Assembly: GCF_003205495.1 (NCBI RefSeq)
Contig: NZ_QJRX01000005.1
Location: 62,001 to 126,000 of the forward strand
DNA: 64,000 nucleotides
Reading direction: 5' to 3'
Origin: Aquipseudomonas alcaligenes
Lineage (GTDB): Bacteria > Pseudomonadota > Gammaproteobacteria > Pseudomonadales > Pseudomonadaceae
Below are positions 37,349 to 47,229 of this stretch, one piece after another. How positions within the stretch are numbered: position 1 is the first letter of the stretch; each line of letters opens with the position of its first letter. The position numbers and the translations under genes were made by a program. The notes under the pieces were generated by a model. The model searched no databases. It was not told the DNA's origin and saw only the letters and a program-made list of their open reading frames with translations.

Positions 37349-38791
37349 TCAGCGCTTGCTCAGCGCTTCCAGACAGCGTCCGGTCAGCTGGGTGAAACGC
37401 TGGAAGGCGACGAACTGCTCGTGCTTGAGCGCCCGCCCGGACACCCGACTGTCGGCGTAGAGCACGCCGATCTCGCGGCTGCCGGCGATCAGCGGGGCGA
37501 TGAAGAACATGCCCTGACCGAGTAGCTGGCGCATCGGCAGGGTCACCAGCTCGGCCAGGTTGTAGCTGGCCGGGACACCCATCCAGATCGCCTCGCGGTT
37601 GCGCAGCGCATAACTGAAGATGTGCGGCTGCTCGGCCTGCTTGGCCGGCAGCTGGAAATCCGCCAGCCACTGCTCGGTACCCTCGCCCACCGCGCGCTTG
37701 GCGCGGAAGCAGGTCTGCCCGTCGGCCAGCACCGCCAGCATCACCCGCTCCAGCCCGGCGCCCTGATGCAGCCCCTTGAGCAGGGTGTCGAGGACCAGGC
37801 CGACATCGGCCTTCTGGTTGACCATCATGCCGAGGTCCTGCAGCGCCTGCTGCAGCACCAGCAGGTCCGGTTGCAGCAGGCGTGCCTTGCGCTCCTGCTG
37901 CTGTAGCTTGATCTGCTCCGGGTCGGTATTGGGAATCAGCCGGCACAGCTGGCTGGCGCCGAAGGTGGCGGCAACCTGGACGGCCTCGTCGGCGCTCTCC
38001 AGCACCTGCTTGAGGGCGTCCTCGGGACTGACCCCGGTGAAGTCCGCCAGCTGCTGCACCAGCTTCTCCATCGCCGGCGAGTCCCAGCCTTCCAGGGCCG
38101 CCTCGCTGATCTTCACACCCAGGTTGACGGCGCGCACGGCGGGGTCATGCTGGTTGCCGCTGCCGTGGGCGAAGCTGGCCAGCTCGCCCAGGTTCCAGCT
38201 CTTCACCAGGCCCTGGGTGAGCTGGCGGAAGCTGGTGCCGAGCACCTGGCGCACCACCTCGTCGGCGTCCACGCCCGGCTGCTCCAGAGCGTCGGCCAGC
38301 TCGTCGGCCTGCTCGCCGCCACAGGCCCAGAAGGCCAGCTCACCCACTGTGTGCAGCAGGGCGGCGATGAACACCTCCTCCTGGTTCTTGGTCAGCACGT
38401 AGCCGGCGATGTTGCGCGCCTGCACGGCGGCGTGGAAGGAGCGCGCCAGGAGCATCTGCAGCTGCTCGCGCGGCACCCGGGTGAGCAGGCTGTCGATCAG
38501 GCTGACCGACATGCCGATCAGCCGCACGTTGTCGAAGCCGATCAGCACTATGGCCCGCGAGATGGTGCGGATGCTTTCCTGCGAGGGGTTGTAGTAGACG
38601 CTGTTGCCGACCCGCAGCACCTTGGCGGTGAGCGAGGCGTCACGCAGCAGCAGGTCTGCCAGCTGCTGCACCGAGGCCTTGTCGGCCTGCGATAGGCGAT
38701 GCAGGTCCTGCACCACGGCGGCGAGGGCAGGCAACTCGGCCTGATTGAGTCGATCTATCCATGACTGCAAACCGATACTGCGTTCCGCCAA
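37349..38791 (-). CDS. HDOD-GAF signalling protein
   Basis: A 480-residue protein with an N-terminal HDOD domain (about residues 15-210) and a GAF-like domain (about 325-470). The HD metal pair is degenerate, as in all HDOD proteins: where an HD enzyme has LLHDIG this reads LLHTVGEL. Such proteins integrate signals for motility or surface behaviour. The start appears to be TTG, with TGAGG about eight nt upstream; no ATG fits the homology. The partner and ligand are unknown. Confidence 0.83.
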   Translation of the reverse strand: MAERSIGLQSWIDRLNQAELPALAAVVQDLHRLSQADKASVQQLADLLLRDASLTAKVLRVGNSVYYNPSQESIRTISRAIVLIGFDNVRLIGMSVSLIDSLLTRVPREQLQMLLARSFHAAVQARNIAGYVLTKNQEEVFIAALLHTVGELAFWACGGEQADELADALEQPGVDADEVVRQVLGTSFRQLTQGLVKSWNLGELASFAHGSGNQHDPAVRAVNLGVKISEAALEGWDSPAMEKLVQQLADFTGVSPEDALKQVLESADEAVQVAATFGASQLCRLIPNTDPEQIKLQQQERKARLLQPDLLVLQQALQDLGMMVNQKADVGLVLDTLLKGLHQGAGLERVMLAVLADGQTCFRAKRAVGEGTEQWLADFQLPAKQAEQPHIFSYALRNREAIWMGVPASYNLAELVTLPMRQLLGQGMFFIAPLIAGSREIGVLYADSRVSGRALKHEQFVAFQRFTQLTGRCLEALSKR

Positions 38792-38960
38792 GTCAGCAAC
38801 CTCATTTCAATTTGTTTCAGTGTAATCAAATTGATGGCACATGCTGTGAAAAAGGCACTCTTTTTCCTGCGGATACAAGCTGTTACTGTACCGAGCAAAC
38901 AAACGCACGGCAGGCACCGCAGCTACGACGGCAACGCCCCGCCTAGCGTCAGAAAGCCCC

Positions 38961-40811
38961 ATGGACTGGACCCTGCACCCGATGCGTCCTCTGCTCTCGC
39001 TGATTTTCGGCCTGGCCATGAGCTTTCCCGCTTTCGCCAACCTGATCGAAAGCCATGGCTATGCCCAGTTCGGGACCCTCAAGTACCCGGCCAGCTTCAC
39101 CCACTTCGACTGGGTCAACCCCGACGCGCCCAAGGGCGGCACGCTGCGGGTGATGGCCTACGGCACCTTCGACACCCTCAATCCCTACAGCTTCAAGGGC
39201 AGCAGCCCCTCGGCGGCGCCCAACTTCCTGCAGTATGGGGTCAGCGAGTTCAACGAGCCGCTGATGGTCGGCACCGGTGCCTACGACCCTTCCGGCGACG
39301 AGCCCGCCTCGGCCTACGGGCTGATCGCCAGGAGCGTGGAATACAGCGAGGACCGCAGCTGGGTGGTGTTCAACCTGCGCCCGGAGGCGCGCTTCCACGA
39401 CGGCCAGCCGATCACCGCCTACGATGTGGCCTTCTCCTACCGCACCCTGGTCAAGGACGGTCATCCGCAATACCGCACCACCCTGCAGGAAGTGCAGCGG
39501 GTCGACATCCTCAATCGCCACCGCATCCGCTTCATCTTCAAGCGCGGCGGCAACCCGCTGCTGATCCTGCGCCTCGGTGAACTGCCGGTGCTGGCCCAGC
39601 ACTACTGGAAGAACCGCGACTTCAAGGCCACCAGCTTCGAGGTGCCGCTGGGCAGCGGCCCCTACCGCATCACCCAGGTCGAGCCCGGCCGGCGCCTGGT
39701 GTTCGAGCGGGTCAAGGACTGGTGGGGAGCACAGCTGCCGGTCAACCGCGGCAAGTACAACTTCGACCGCGTCGAGTTCGAGTTCTACCGCGACAGCAGC
39801 GTGGCCTTCGAGGCGTTCAAGGCCGGCGAGTTCGATTTCTACATCGAGCACCAGGCGAAGAACTGGGCCAACGGCTACCGCTTCCCCGCCATCGCCCGCG
39901 GCGAGGTGATCCGCGCCGAGATCCCGCACCAGATCCCCACCCAGACCCAGGCGCTGTTCATGAACACGCGCCGCGCCACCTTCGCCGAGCGCAAGGTCCG
40001 CGAGGCCCTGGGCCTGATGTTCGACTTCGAGTGGACCAACCGCGCCCTGTTCAACAGCGCCTACACACGCAGCGGCAGCTACTACCCCAACAGCGAGTTC
40101 GCCGCCACCGGCAAGCCGGAAGGCCAGGAGTGGCTGCTGCTGTCGCCCTACCGCAAGCAACTGCCGGCCCGCCTGTTCAGCCAATCTTTCGCCCTGCCCG
40201 CCACCGACGGCCGCGGCATCCCGCGCGAGACCCTGCGCAAGGCCCTAGGCCTGCTCGCCGAGGCCGGCTGGAAACCTTCTGGCCAGCATCTGGTCAACGC
40301 CAAGGGCCAGCGCCTGCGTTTCGAGATCCTGCTGGTCAACCCCAACCTGGAACGCATACTCCAGCCCTATACCGAGAACCTCGCCAGCATCGGCATCCGG
40401 GCCGAGCTGCGCACCGTGGACCGGGCCCAGTACAAGCAGCGCCTCGACCAGTTCGACTACGACATGATCCTCATGACCCTGCCGCAGAGCCTCAGCCCGG
40501 GCCTGGAGCAATGGCTGTACTTCCACTCCAGCCAGGCCGGCGTGAAGGGCAGCAAGAACTACGCGGGCGTGCGCCACCCGGTGGTCGACAGCCTGCTCGA
40601 CAAGCTGCTGGCGGCGCAGACCCGCGAGGAACAGGTCGCCGCCACCCGCGCCCTGGACCGCGTCCTGCTCTGGCAGCACTACAGCATTCCCAACTGGTAC
40701 GTCAGCCATCACCGCCTGGCCTACCGCAACCGCTTCGCCTTCCTCACCACCCCGCCCTACACCCTGGGGCTGCGGGCCTGGTGGCTGAAGTCCTCGGAGA
40801 TCGCTCGATGA
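38961..40811 (+). CDS. nppA1: Peptide-type ABC substrate-binding protein, first copy (NppA1-like)
   Basis: A 616-residue SBP-family-5 protein with a signal peptide (MRPLLSLIFGLAMSFPAFA). It resembles YejA/NppA, which capture peptides and peptidyl-nucleoside antibiotics such as microcin C-type compounds. It shows the core motifs GTFDTLNPYSFKG, ARFHDGQPITAYDV and PLGSGPYRI. The start may be 38961 or the ATG at 38982. Its stop overlaps the start of the second binding protein (ATGA), so five genes are translated as one operon. Confidence 0.9.
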   Translation: MDWTLHPMRPLLSLIFGLAMSFPAFANLIESHGYAQFGTLKYPASFTHFDWVNPDAPKGGTLRVMAYGTFDTLNPYSFKGSSPSAAPNFLQYGVSEFNEPLMVGTGAYDPSGDEPASAYGLIARSVEYSEDRSWVVFNLRPEARFHDGQPITAYDVAFSYRTLVKDGHPQYRTTLQEVQRVDILNRHRIRFIFKRGGNPLLILRLGELPVLAQHYWKNRDFKATSFEVPLGSGPYRITQVEPGRRLVFERVKDWWGAQLPVNRGKYNFDRVEFEFYRDSSVAFEAFKAGEFDFYIEHQAKNWANGYRFPAIARGEVIRAEIPHQIPTQTQALFMNTRRATFAERKVREALGLMFDFEWTNRALFNSAYTRSGSYYPNSEFAATGKPEGQEWLLLSPYRKQLPARLFSQSFALPATDGRGIPRETLRKALGLLAEAGWKPSGQHLVNAKGQRLRFEILLVNPNLERILQPYTENLASIGIRAELRTVDRAQYKQRLDQFDYDMILMTLPQSLSPGLEQWLYFHSSQAGVKGSKNYAGVRHPVVDSLLDKLLAAQTREEQVAATRALDRVLLWQHYSIPNWYVSHHRLAYRNRFAFLTTPPYTLGLRAWWLKSSEIAR

Positions 40812-42628
40812 AACATGCCCTGCGCACCCTGGGCGCCACGCTGCTCCTGCTAGCCGGCGCCACCCAGGCCGAACCGCGGCACGCCATCACCCTGTACGGC
40901 GAGCCACCCAAGTACCCGGCGAACTTCCAGCACTTCGACTTCGTCAATCCGGACGCGCCCAAGGGCGGCATCCTGCGCCAGCGCGACATCGGCGGCTTCG
41001 ACAGCCTCAACCCCTTCATCCCCAAGGGCAATGCGGTGAATGTCGGGCTGATCTACGACAGCCTCACCTACCACTCGCCGGACGAGCCCTTCACCGAATA
41101 CGGCCTGCTGGCCGAGAAGATCGACAGGGCCGCCGACAACAGCTACGTGCGCTTCATCCTCAATCCCAGGGCGCGCTTCCACGACGGCACCCCGGTGACC
41201 GCCGAGGACGTGATCTTCACCTTCAACACGCTGCTGGAAAAAGGCGATCCCATGTACCGCCACTACTATGGCGACGTGGCCCAGGTGGTGGCGGAGGACA
41301 AGCTCAGGGTGCGCTTCGACTTCAAGCACAAGGACAACCGCGAGCTGCCGCTGATCCTCGGCCAGATCCAGGTGCTGCCCAAGCACTGGTGGGCCAGCCG
41401 CGACTTCGCCAAAGGCGACCTGGAGCCGCCGCTGGGCAGCGGCCCCTACCGCATCAGCAAGGTCTCGCCCGGCAGCAGCGTGCGCTTCGAGCGGGTCAAG
41501 GACTGGTGGGCCAAGGACCTGCCGGTGACCCGCGGCATGTACAACTTCGACAGCATCCTGGTCGACTACTACCGCGACACCCAGGTCGCCCTGGAGGCTT
41601 TCAAGGCCGGCCAGTTCGACTTCAACCTGGAATATTCGGCCAAGGACTGGGCCACCGGCTACGACTGCCCTGCCCTGCGTGCCGGGCGATTCGTCCAGGA
41701 GTCGATCCACAACGAGAATCCGGCCGGCATGCAGGGCTACGTGTTCAACCTGCGCCGGCCGATGTTCCAGGATCGCCGGGTGCGCGAGGCCATCGCCCTG
41801 CTGTTCGACTTCGAATGGGCCAACAAGCAGCTGTTCTACGGCGCCTACAAGCGCACCCAGAGCTACTTCGCCAACTCCGAGCTGGCCTCCAGCGGCCTGC
41901 CCGACGCCGCCGAACTGCAACTGCTGGAGCCGCTGCGCGACCAGCTGCCACCGGAGGTGTTCAACCAGGAATTCAAGCTACCGGTCAGCGACGGCAGCGG
42001 CATGATCCGCGAGCAGAGCCGGCGCGCCTACCAGCTGCTCACCGAGGCCGGCTACCGCATCGAAAACGACCAGATGATCGGCCCCGACGGCAAGCCCCTG
42101 GCCTTCGAGTTCCTCAACTTCCAGGCCAACCTGGAGCGCGTGGTGCTGCCGTTCAAGCGCAACCTGGCCGAGCTGGGCATCGACCTGCAGATCCGCCGGG
42201 TCGATGTCTCCCAGTACATCAACCGCCTGCGCTCGCGTGACTTCGACATGACCTCGGCGATCTGGCCGCAATCCAGCTCGCCGGGCAATGAGCAGCGCGA
42301 GTTCTGGCACTCCAGCAGCGCCGACAACCCCGGCAGCCGCAACCTGATGGGCCTGCGCGACCCGGCCATCGACCAGCTGGTGGAAGGCCTGATCCGCGCC
42401 GACTCGCGCCAGGCGCTGGTCACCCATGCCCGCGCCCTCGACCGGGCCCTGCTCTGGGGCCACTACGTGGTGCCCAACTACTACGTGGACAGCTGGCGCA
42501 TCGCCTACTGGAAGCGTTTCGGCCGCCCGGCCGTGACGCCCAAGTACGACCTGGGCCTGATGACCTGGTGGGAAACCGAACCCCTGCACCGCGCACCGGC
42601 CGCCGCCGTCGACAAGGAAGCCAACTGA
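40808..42628 (+). CDS. nppA2: Peptide-type ABC substrate-binding protein, second copy (NppA2-like)
   Basis: A 606-residue SBP-family-5 protein with signal peptide MKHALRTLGATLLLLAGATQA. It is clearly paralogous to the preceding gene, sharing FDFVNPDAPKGGILR, FDSLNPFIPKG, ARFHDGTPVTAEDV and PLGSGPYRISKV at the same places. Its ATG overlaps the first gene's TGA. Two tandem binding proteins with one permease set imply a wider or dual substrate range. The open frame runs far upstream in the same phase, but that part is a shadow of nppA1. Confidence 0.92.
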   Translation: MKHALRTLGATLLLLAGATQAEPRHAITLYGEPPKYPANFQHFDFVNPDAPKGGILRQRDIGGFDSLNPFIPKGNAVNVGLIYDSLTYHSPDEPFTEYGLLAEKIDRAADNSYVRFILNPRARFHDGTPVTAEDVIFTFNTLLEKGDPMYRHYYGDVAQVVAEDKLRVRFDFKHKDNRELPLILGQIQVLPKHWWASRDFAKGDLEPPLGSGPYRISKVSPGSSVRFERVKDWWAKDLPVTRGMYNFDSILVDYYRDTQVALEAFKAGQFDFNLEYSAKDWATGYDCPALRAGRFVQESIHNENPAGMQGYVFNLRRPMFQDRRVREAIALLFDFEWANKQLFYGAYKRTQSYFANSELASSGLPDAAELQLLEPLRDQLPPEVFNQEFKLPVSDGSGMIREQSRRAYQLLTEAGYRIENDQMIGPDGKPLAFEFLNFQANLERVVLPFKRNLAELGIDLQIRRVDVSQYINRLRSRDFDMTSAIWPQSSSPGNEQREFWHSSSADNPGSRNLMGLRDPAIDQLVEGLIRADSRQALVTHARALDRALLWGHYVVPNYYVDSWRIAYWKRFGRPAVTPKYDLGLMTWWETEPLHRAPAAAVDKEAN

Positions 42629-43714
42629 ATGCTGGCCTATATCGTTCGCCGCCTGCTGCTGATCATCCCCACCCTGCTGGGCATCCTGCTGATCAACTTC
42701 ATCATCGTCCAGGCCGCGCCCGGCGGCCCGGTGGAGCAGATGATCGCCAAGCTGGAAGGCTTCGACGCCGCCTCCGGCGGCGCCACCGGACGTGTCTCCG
42801 GTGGCGGCGGCGAGGTCTCGGTGGCCGGCTCCAACTACCGCGGCGCCCAGGGCCTGGACCCGGAGCTGGTGGCCGAGATCGAGAAGATGTACGGCTTCGA
42901 CAAGTCCGCCCCCGAGCGCTTCTGGCTGATGATCAGCAGCTACGCCCAACTGGACTTCGGCGAGAGCTTCTTCCGCGACGCCACGGTGATCGAGCTGATC
43001 CTGGAGAAGATGCCGGTGTCCATCTCCCTTGGCCTGTGGAGCACCCTGATCACCTACCTGATCTCCATCCCCCTGGGGATCGCCAAGGCCACCCGACACG
43101 GCAGCGCCTTCGATGTCTGGACCAGCTCGGCGATCATCGTCGGCTACGCCATCCCGGCCTTCCTCTTCGCCATCCTGCTGATCGTGCTGTTCGCCGGCGG
43201 CAGCTACTGGGACTGGTTCCCCTTGCGCGGGCTGACCTCGGGCAACTTCGACGAACTCAGCCTGGGCGGCAAGATCCTCGACTACTTCTGGCACCTGGCC
43301 CTGCCGGTGACCGCTCTGGTGATCGGCAGCTTCGCCACCCTGACCCTGCTGACCAAGAACAGCTTCCTCGACGAGATCGGCAAGCAGTACGTGGTCACTG
43401 CCCGCGCCAAGGGCCTGACCGACCGCCGCGTGCTCTACGGCCACGTGTTCCGCAACGCCATGCTGATCGTGGTGGCCGGCTTCCCCAGCGCCGTGCTGGG
43501 CATCTTCTTCGCCGGCTCCATGCTGATCGAGGTGATCTTCTCCCTCGACGGCCTCGGCCTGCTGGGCTTCGAGTCGATCGTCAACCGCGACTACCCGGTG
43601 GTATTCGGCACCCTGTTCATCTTTTCCCTGTTCGGCCTGGTGGCCAAGCTGCTGAGCGACCTGATGTACACCCTGATCGATCCACGCATCGACTTCGAAA
43701 GCCGGGAGAACTGA
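42629..43714 (+). CDS. nppB: ABC transporter permease (YejB/NppB-like)
   Basis: A 361-residue inner-membrane permease with about six helices. The N-terminal helix [20 protein letters not shown] and the EAA-loop region [21 protein letters not shown] are typical of DppB/YejB. A Gly-rich insert (about residues 48-72, [16 protein letters not shown]) lies in the first periplasmic loop. The ATG follows immediately after the nppA2 stop. Confidence 0.93.
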   Translation: MLAYIVRRLLLIIPTLLGILLINFIIVQAAPGGPVEQMIAKLEGFDAASGGATGRVSGGGGEVSVAGSNYRGAQGLDPELVAEIEKMYGFDKSAPERFWLMISSYAQLDFGESFFRDATVIELILEKMPVSISLGLWSTLITYLISIPLGIAKATRHGSAFDVWTSSAIIVGYAIPAFLFAILLIVLFAGGSYWDWFPLRGLTSGNFDELSLGGKILDYFWHLALPVTALVIGSFATLTLLTKNSFLDEIGKQYVVTARAKGLTDRRVLYGHVFRNAMLIVVAGFPSAVLGIFFAGSMLIEVIFSLDGLGLLGFESIVNRDYPVVFGTLFIFSLFGLVAKLLSDLMYTLIDPRIDFESREN

Positions 43715-43717
43715 TCG

Positions 43718-44737
43718 ATGAAGCTCTCCCCGCTCAATCAACGCCGCTTCGCCCTGTTCAAGGCCCACCGCCGTGGCTGGTGGTCGCTGTGGCTGTTCCT
43801 CGCCCTGTTCGTGCTGAGCCTGGGCGCCGAACTGATCGCCAACGACAAGCCGCTGGCCGTGCGCTACGACGGCGAATTCTACTTCCCGGTATTCAAGCGC
43901 TACCCGGAGACCACCTTCGGCGGCGAGTTCCCGCTGCAGGCCAACTACAAGAGCCCCTACATCCAGGAGCTGATCGCGGCCAAGGACGGCTGGATGCTCT
44001 GGCCGCCGATCCCCTTCAGCTACTCCAGCATCAACTACGAACTGCAGGTGCCGGCCCCCGCGCCGCCCTCGGCGCAGAACTGGCTGGGCACCGACGACCA
44101 GGGCCGCGACGTGCTGGCGCGGGTGATCTACGGCTTCCGCGTGTCGGTGCTGTTCGCCCTGGCGCTGACCCTCTTCAGCTCGCTGATCGGGGTACTGGCC
44201 GGCGCCCTGCAGGGCTACTACGGCGGCTGGGTCGACCTGGCCGGGCAGCGCTTCCTCGAAGTCTGGTCCGGCCTGCCGGTGCTCTACCTGCTGATCATCC
44301 TGGCCAGCTTCGTGCAACCCAACTTCTGGTGGCTGCTGGGCATCATGCTGCTGTTCTCCTGGATGAGCCTGGTCGACGTGGTACGCGCCGAGTTCCTCCG
44401 TGGCCGCAACCTGGAGTACGTGCGCGCGGCCCGCGCCCTGGGCATGGGCAACGGCGGCATCATGTTCCACCACATCCTGCCCAACGCCATGGTCTCGACC
44501 ATGACCTTCATGCCCTTCATCCTCACCGGCGCCATCGGCACCCTGACCTCGCTGGACTTCCTCGGCTTCGGCCTGCCGGCCGGCGAGCCCTCGCTGGGCG
44601 AGCTGGTGGCCCAGGGCAAGGCCAACCTGCAGGCGCCCTGGCTCGGCATAAGCGCCTTCGCCGTGCTGGCGCTGATGCTCAGCCTGCTGGTGTTCATCGG
44701 CGAAGCCGCCCGCGATGCCTTCGACCCGAGGAAATGA
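43718..44737 (+). CDS. nppC: ABC transporter permease (YejE/NppC-like)
   Basis: A 339-residue DppC/YejE-type permease with an N-terminal OppC-like helix, a large periplasmic loop (about 45-130) and a C-terminal permease domain with AAA-type loop RAARALGMGNGGIMFHHILPN. The motif NWLGTDDQGRDVLARVIYGF is the family hallmark. It begins 3 nt after nppB and ends just before the ATPase start. Confidence 0.94.
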   Translation: MKLSPLNQRRFALFKAHRRGWWSLWLFLALFVLSLGAELIANDKPLAVRYDGEFYFPVFKRYPETTFGGEFPLQANYKSPYIQELIAAKDGWMLWPPIPFSYSSINYELQVPAPAPPSAQNWLGTDDQGRDVLARVIYGFRVSVLFALALTLFSSLIGVLAGALQGYYGGWVDLAGQRFLEVWSGLPVLYLLIILASFVQPNFWWLLGIMLLFSWMSLVDVVRAEFLRGRNLEYVRAARALGMGNGGIMFHHILPNAMVSTMTFMPFILTGAIGTLTSLDFLGFGLPAGEPSLGELVAQGKANLQAPWLGISAFAVLALMLSLLVFIGEAARDAFDPRK

Positions 44738-44738
44738 G

Positions 44739-46352
44739 ATGAGCGATGCGAACAACCTGATCGAAGTGCGCGACCTGGCCGTCGAGTTCGTCATCGGCAG
44801 CCAGGCCCAGCGGGTGATCGAAGGCGTCAGCTTCGATATCCGCAAGGGCGAGACCCTGGCCCTGGTCGGCGAGAGCGGCTCCGGCAAGTCGGTCACCGCC
44901 CATTCCATCCTGCGCCTGCTGCCCTACCCGCTGGCCCGCCATCCCGCCGGCAGCATCCGCTACGGTGGCCAGGACCTGCTGCAGCTGCCCCAGGACAAGC
45001 TGCGCGGCATCCGCGGCAACCGCATCGCCATGGTGTTCCAGGAGCCGATGACCTCGCTCAACCCGCTGCACAGCATCGGCAAGCAGATCGGCGAAGTGCT
45101 GGCCTGGCACAAGGGCCTCACCGGCGAGGCGGCCCAGGCGCGGATCATCGAACTGCTCGAGCTGGTCGGCATCCCCGAGCCGGCCAAGCGCCTCAAGGCC
45201 TACCCGCACGAGCTGTCCGGCGGCCAGCGCCAGCGGGTGATGATCGCCATGGCCCTGGCCAACGAGCCGGAGCTGCTGATCGCCGACGAGCCGACCACCG
45301 CGCTGGACGTCACCGTGCAGCTGAAGATCCTCGAACTGCTCAAGGAACTGCAGGCGCGCCTGGGCATGGCCATGCTGCTGATCACCCACGATCTCAACCT
45401 GGTTCGACGAATCGCCCATCGCGTATGTGTCATGCAGCGCGGTCGCATCGTCGAACAGGCGTCGTGTGACGAATTGTTCCGCGCTCCGCAGCATCCCTAT
45501 ACCCAGGAGCTGCTCGGCGCCGAGCCCAGCGGTGAACCGGCGGCCAACCCCGCCGGTCCGCCGCTGCTGGAGGTGGACGACCTGCGCGTGTGGTTCCCGA
45601 TCAAGAAAGGGCTGCTGCGGCGCACGGTGGACCATGTGAAGGCGGTGGACGGTATCGACTTCAGCCTGCCCCAGGGCCAGACCCTGGGCATAGTCGGCGA
45701 GAGCGGTTCCGGCAAGTCCACCCTCGGCATGGCGATCCTGCGGCTGCTGGCCAGCCGCGGCGCCATCCGCTTCCAGGGCCAGACGCTGGACGGCCTGTCG
45801 CAAAAAGCCGTAAGGCCGCTGCGGCGGCAGATGCAGGTGGTCTTCCAGGACCCCTTCGGCAGTCTCAGCCCGCGCATGTGCGTGGGCCAGATCGTCGGCG
45901 AGGGCCTGCGCATCCACGGCATGGGCAGCGAGGAGGAGCAGGAGCAGGCCGTCATCGACGCGCTCAAGGAGGTGGGACTGGATCCGGAGACCCGGCATCG
46001 CTACCCCCATGAGTTTTCCGGCGGGCAACGGCAGCGGATTGCCATTGCCCGGGCACTGGTGCTGAAACCGGCGCTGATACTGCTGGACGAGCCCACTTCG
46101 GCGCTCGACCGCACGGTACAGCGCCAGGTGGTGGAACTCCTGCGCTCGTTGCAGGCCAAGTACAACCTGACGTACCTGTTCATCAGCCATGACCTGGCGG
46201 TGGTCAGGGCCCTGAGCCACCAGCTGATGGTGGTCAAGCAGGGCAAGGTGGTTGAACAGGGGCCGGCCGAGCAGGTGTTCGCCGCGCCACAGCACCCCTA
46301 TACCCGGCAGCTGCTGGAAGCCGCGTTCATGGCTCCGGCAACCGCCGACTAA
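44739..46352 (+). CDS. nppD: Double-domain ABC ATPase (YejF/NppD-like)
   Basis: A 537-residue protein with two complete nucleotide-binding domains. The first has Walker [10 protein letters not shown] (residues 44-52), signature LSGGQRQR and Walker [13 protein letters not shown]. The second has GESGSGKST (about 330), FSGGQRQR and [12 protein letters not shown]. It powers the nppB/C permease. The ATG at 44739 is preceded by GAGGAA; the upstream ATG 44715 falls inside nppC and lacks a ribosome site. Confidence 0.95.
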   Translation: MSDANNLIEVRDLAVEFVIGSQAQRVIEGVSFDIRKGETLALVGESGSGKSVTAHSILRLLPYPLARHPAGSIRYGGQDLLQLPQDKLRGIRGNRIAMVFQEPMTSLNPLHSIGKQIGEVLAWHKGLTGEAAQARIIELLELVGIPEPAKRLKAYPHELSGGQRQRVMIAMALANEPELLIADEPTTALDVTVQLKILELLKELQARLGMAMLLITHDLNLVRRIAHRVCVMQRGRIVEQASCDELFRAPQHPYTQELLGAEPSGEPAANPAGPPLLEVDDLRVWFPIKKGLLRRTVDHVKAVDGIDFSLPQGQTLGIVGESGSGKSTLGMAILRLLASRGAIRFQGQTLDGLSQKAVRPLRRQMQVVFQDPFGSLSPRMCVGQIVGEGLRIHGMGSEEEQEQAVIDALKEVGLDPETRHRYPHEFSGGQRQRIAIARALVLKPALILLDEPTSALDRTVQRQVVELLRSLQAKYNLTYLFISHDLAVVRALSHQLMVVKQGKVVEQGPAEQVFAAPQHPYTRQLLEAAFMAPATAD

Positions 46353-46372
46353 CTGAAAGAGGAATGACGCAC

Positions 46373-47167
46373 ATGGGTTTTCTCGCCGGTAAGCGCGTAC
46401 TGATCGTTGGCGTGGCCAGCAAACTGTCGATCGCCTCGGGCATCGCCGCCGCCATGCACCGCGAGGGCGCCGAGCTCGCCTTCACCTACCAGAACGACAA
46501 GCTCAAGGGTCGCGTCGAGGAGTTCGCCGAGGGCTGGGGCTCCAGCGCCGAGCTGTGCTTCCCCTGCGACGTAGCCAGCGACGAGGAGATCGCCAAGGTC
46601 TTCGAGGCCCTGAGCCAGAAGTGGGACGGCCTGGACTGCATCGTCCATTCCGTCGGCTTCGCCCCGGGCGACCAGCTGGATGGCGACTTCACCGAAGTGA
46701 CCACCCGCGAGGGCTTCAGGATCGCCCACGACATCAGCGCCTACAGCCTGGTGGCCCTGGCCAAGGCCGGTCGCCCGCTGATGCAGGGTCGCAACGGCAG
46801 CATCCTCACCCTCTCCTACCTGGGTGCCGAGCGCACCATGCCCAACTACAACGTGATGGGCATGGCCAAGGCCAGCCTGGAGGCCGGCGTACGCTACCTG
46901 GCCGGCAGCCTCGGCCCGGAAGGCACCCGCGTCAACGCCATCTCCGCCGGTCCGATCCGCACCCTGGCCGCTTCCGGCATCAAGAGCTTCCGCAAGATGC
47001 TCGCCGCCAACGAGAAGCAGACCCCGCTGCGCCGCAACGTGACCATCGAGGAAGTCGGCAACGCCGGCGCCTTCCTCTGCTCCGACCTGGCCTCGGGCAT
47101 CAGCGGCGAGATCCTCTACGTCGACGGCGGCTTCAACACCACCGCCATGGGCGCCATCGAAGACTGA
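46373..47167 (+). CDS. fabI: NADH-dependent enoyl-ACP reductase FabI
   Basis: Performs the last reduction of each fatty-acid elongation cycle; target of triclosan. The 264-residue SDR-type protein has the FabI-specific cofactor start [20 protein letters not shown] and the catalytic set Y149, Y159 and K166 ([19 protein letters not shown]). GAGG lies about 9 nt before the ATG at 46373. The ATG at 46364 is too close to that site. It follows nppD by 20 nt and ends at a shared terminator. Confidence 0.95.
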   Translation: MGFLAGKRVLIVGVASKLSIASGIAAAMHREGAELAFTYQNDKLKGRVEEFAEGWGSSAELCFPCDVASDEEIAKVFEALSQKWDGLDCIVHSVGFAPGDQLDGDFTEVTTREGFRIAHDISAYSLVALAKAGRPLMQGRNGSILTLSYLGAERTMPNYNVMGMAKASLEAGVRYLAGSLGPEGTRVNAISAGPIRTLAASGIKSFRKMLAANEKQTPLRRNVTIEEVGNAGAFLCSDLASGISGEILYVDGGFNTTAMGAIED

Positions 47168-47183
47168 TAGCAACCCCGGAAAC

Positions 47184-47212
47184 GAAAAAGCCCGCTTTCA
47201 GCGGGCTTTTTC
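47184..47212. terminator. Bidirectional terminator between fabI and ppiD
   Basis: A perfect stem GAAAAAGCCCGCT / AGCGGGCTTTTTC has a TTC centre, with an A-run before and a T-run after. It serves both convergent genes. Confidence 0.94.
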
Positions 47213-47229
47213 ATGGGCTGGAATCGGCG

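Noticed and set aside
38835..38849. TGGCAC upstream of nppA1 resembling a sigma-54 -24 element
   Set aside because: The -12 position reads GTGA instead of TTGC, and no activator site or regulator is nearby.
41978..44908. 976-codon open frame on the minus strand across the npp operon
   Set aside because: It is the antisense of nppA2, nppB and nppC, with His/Gln/Ala/Gly-rich low-complexity composition caused by high GC at third positions and no domain.
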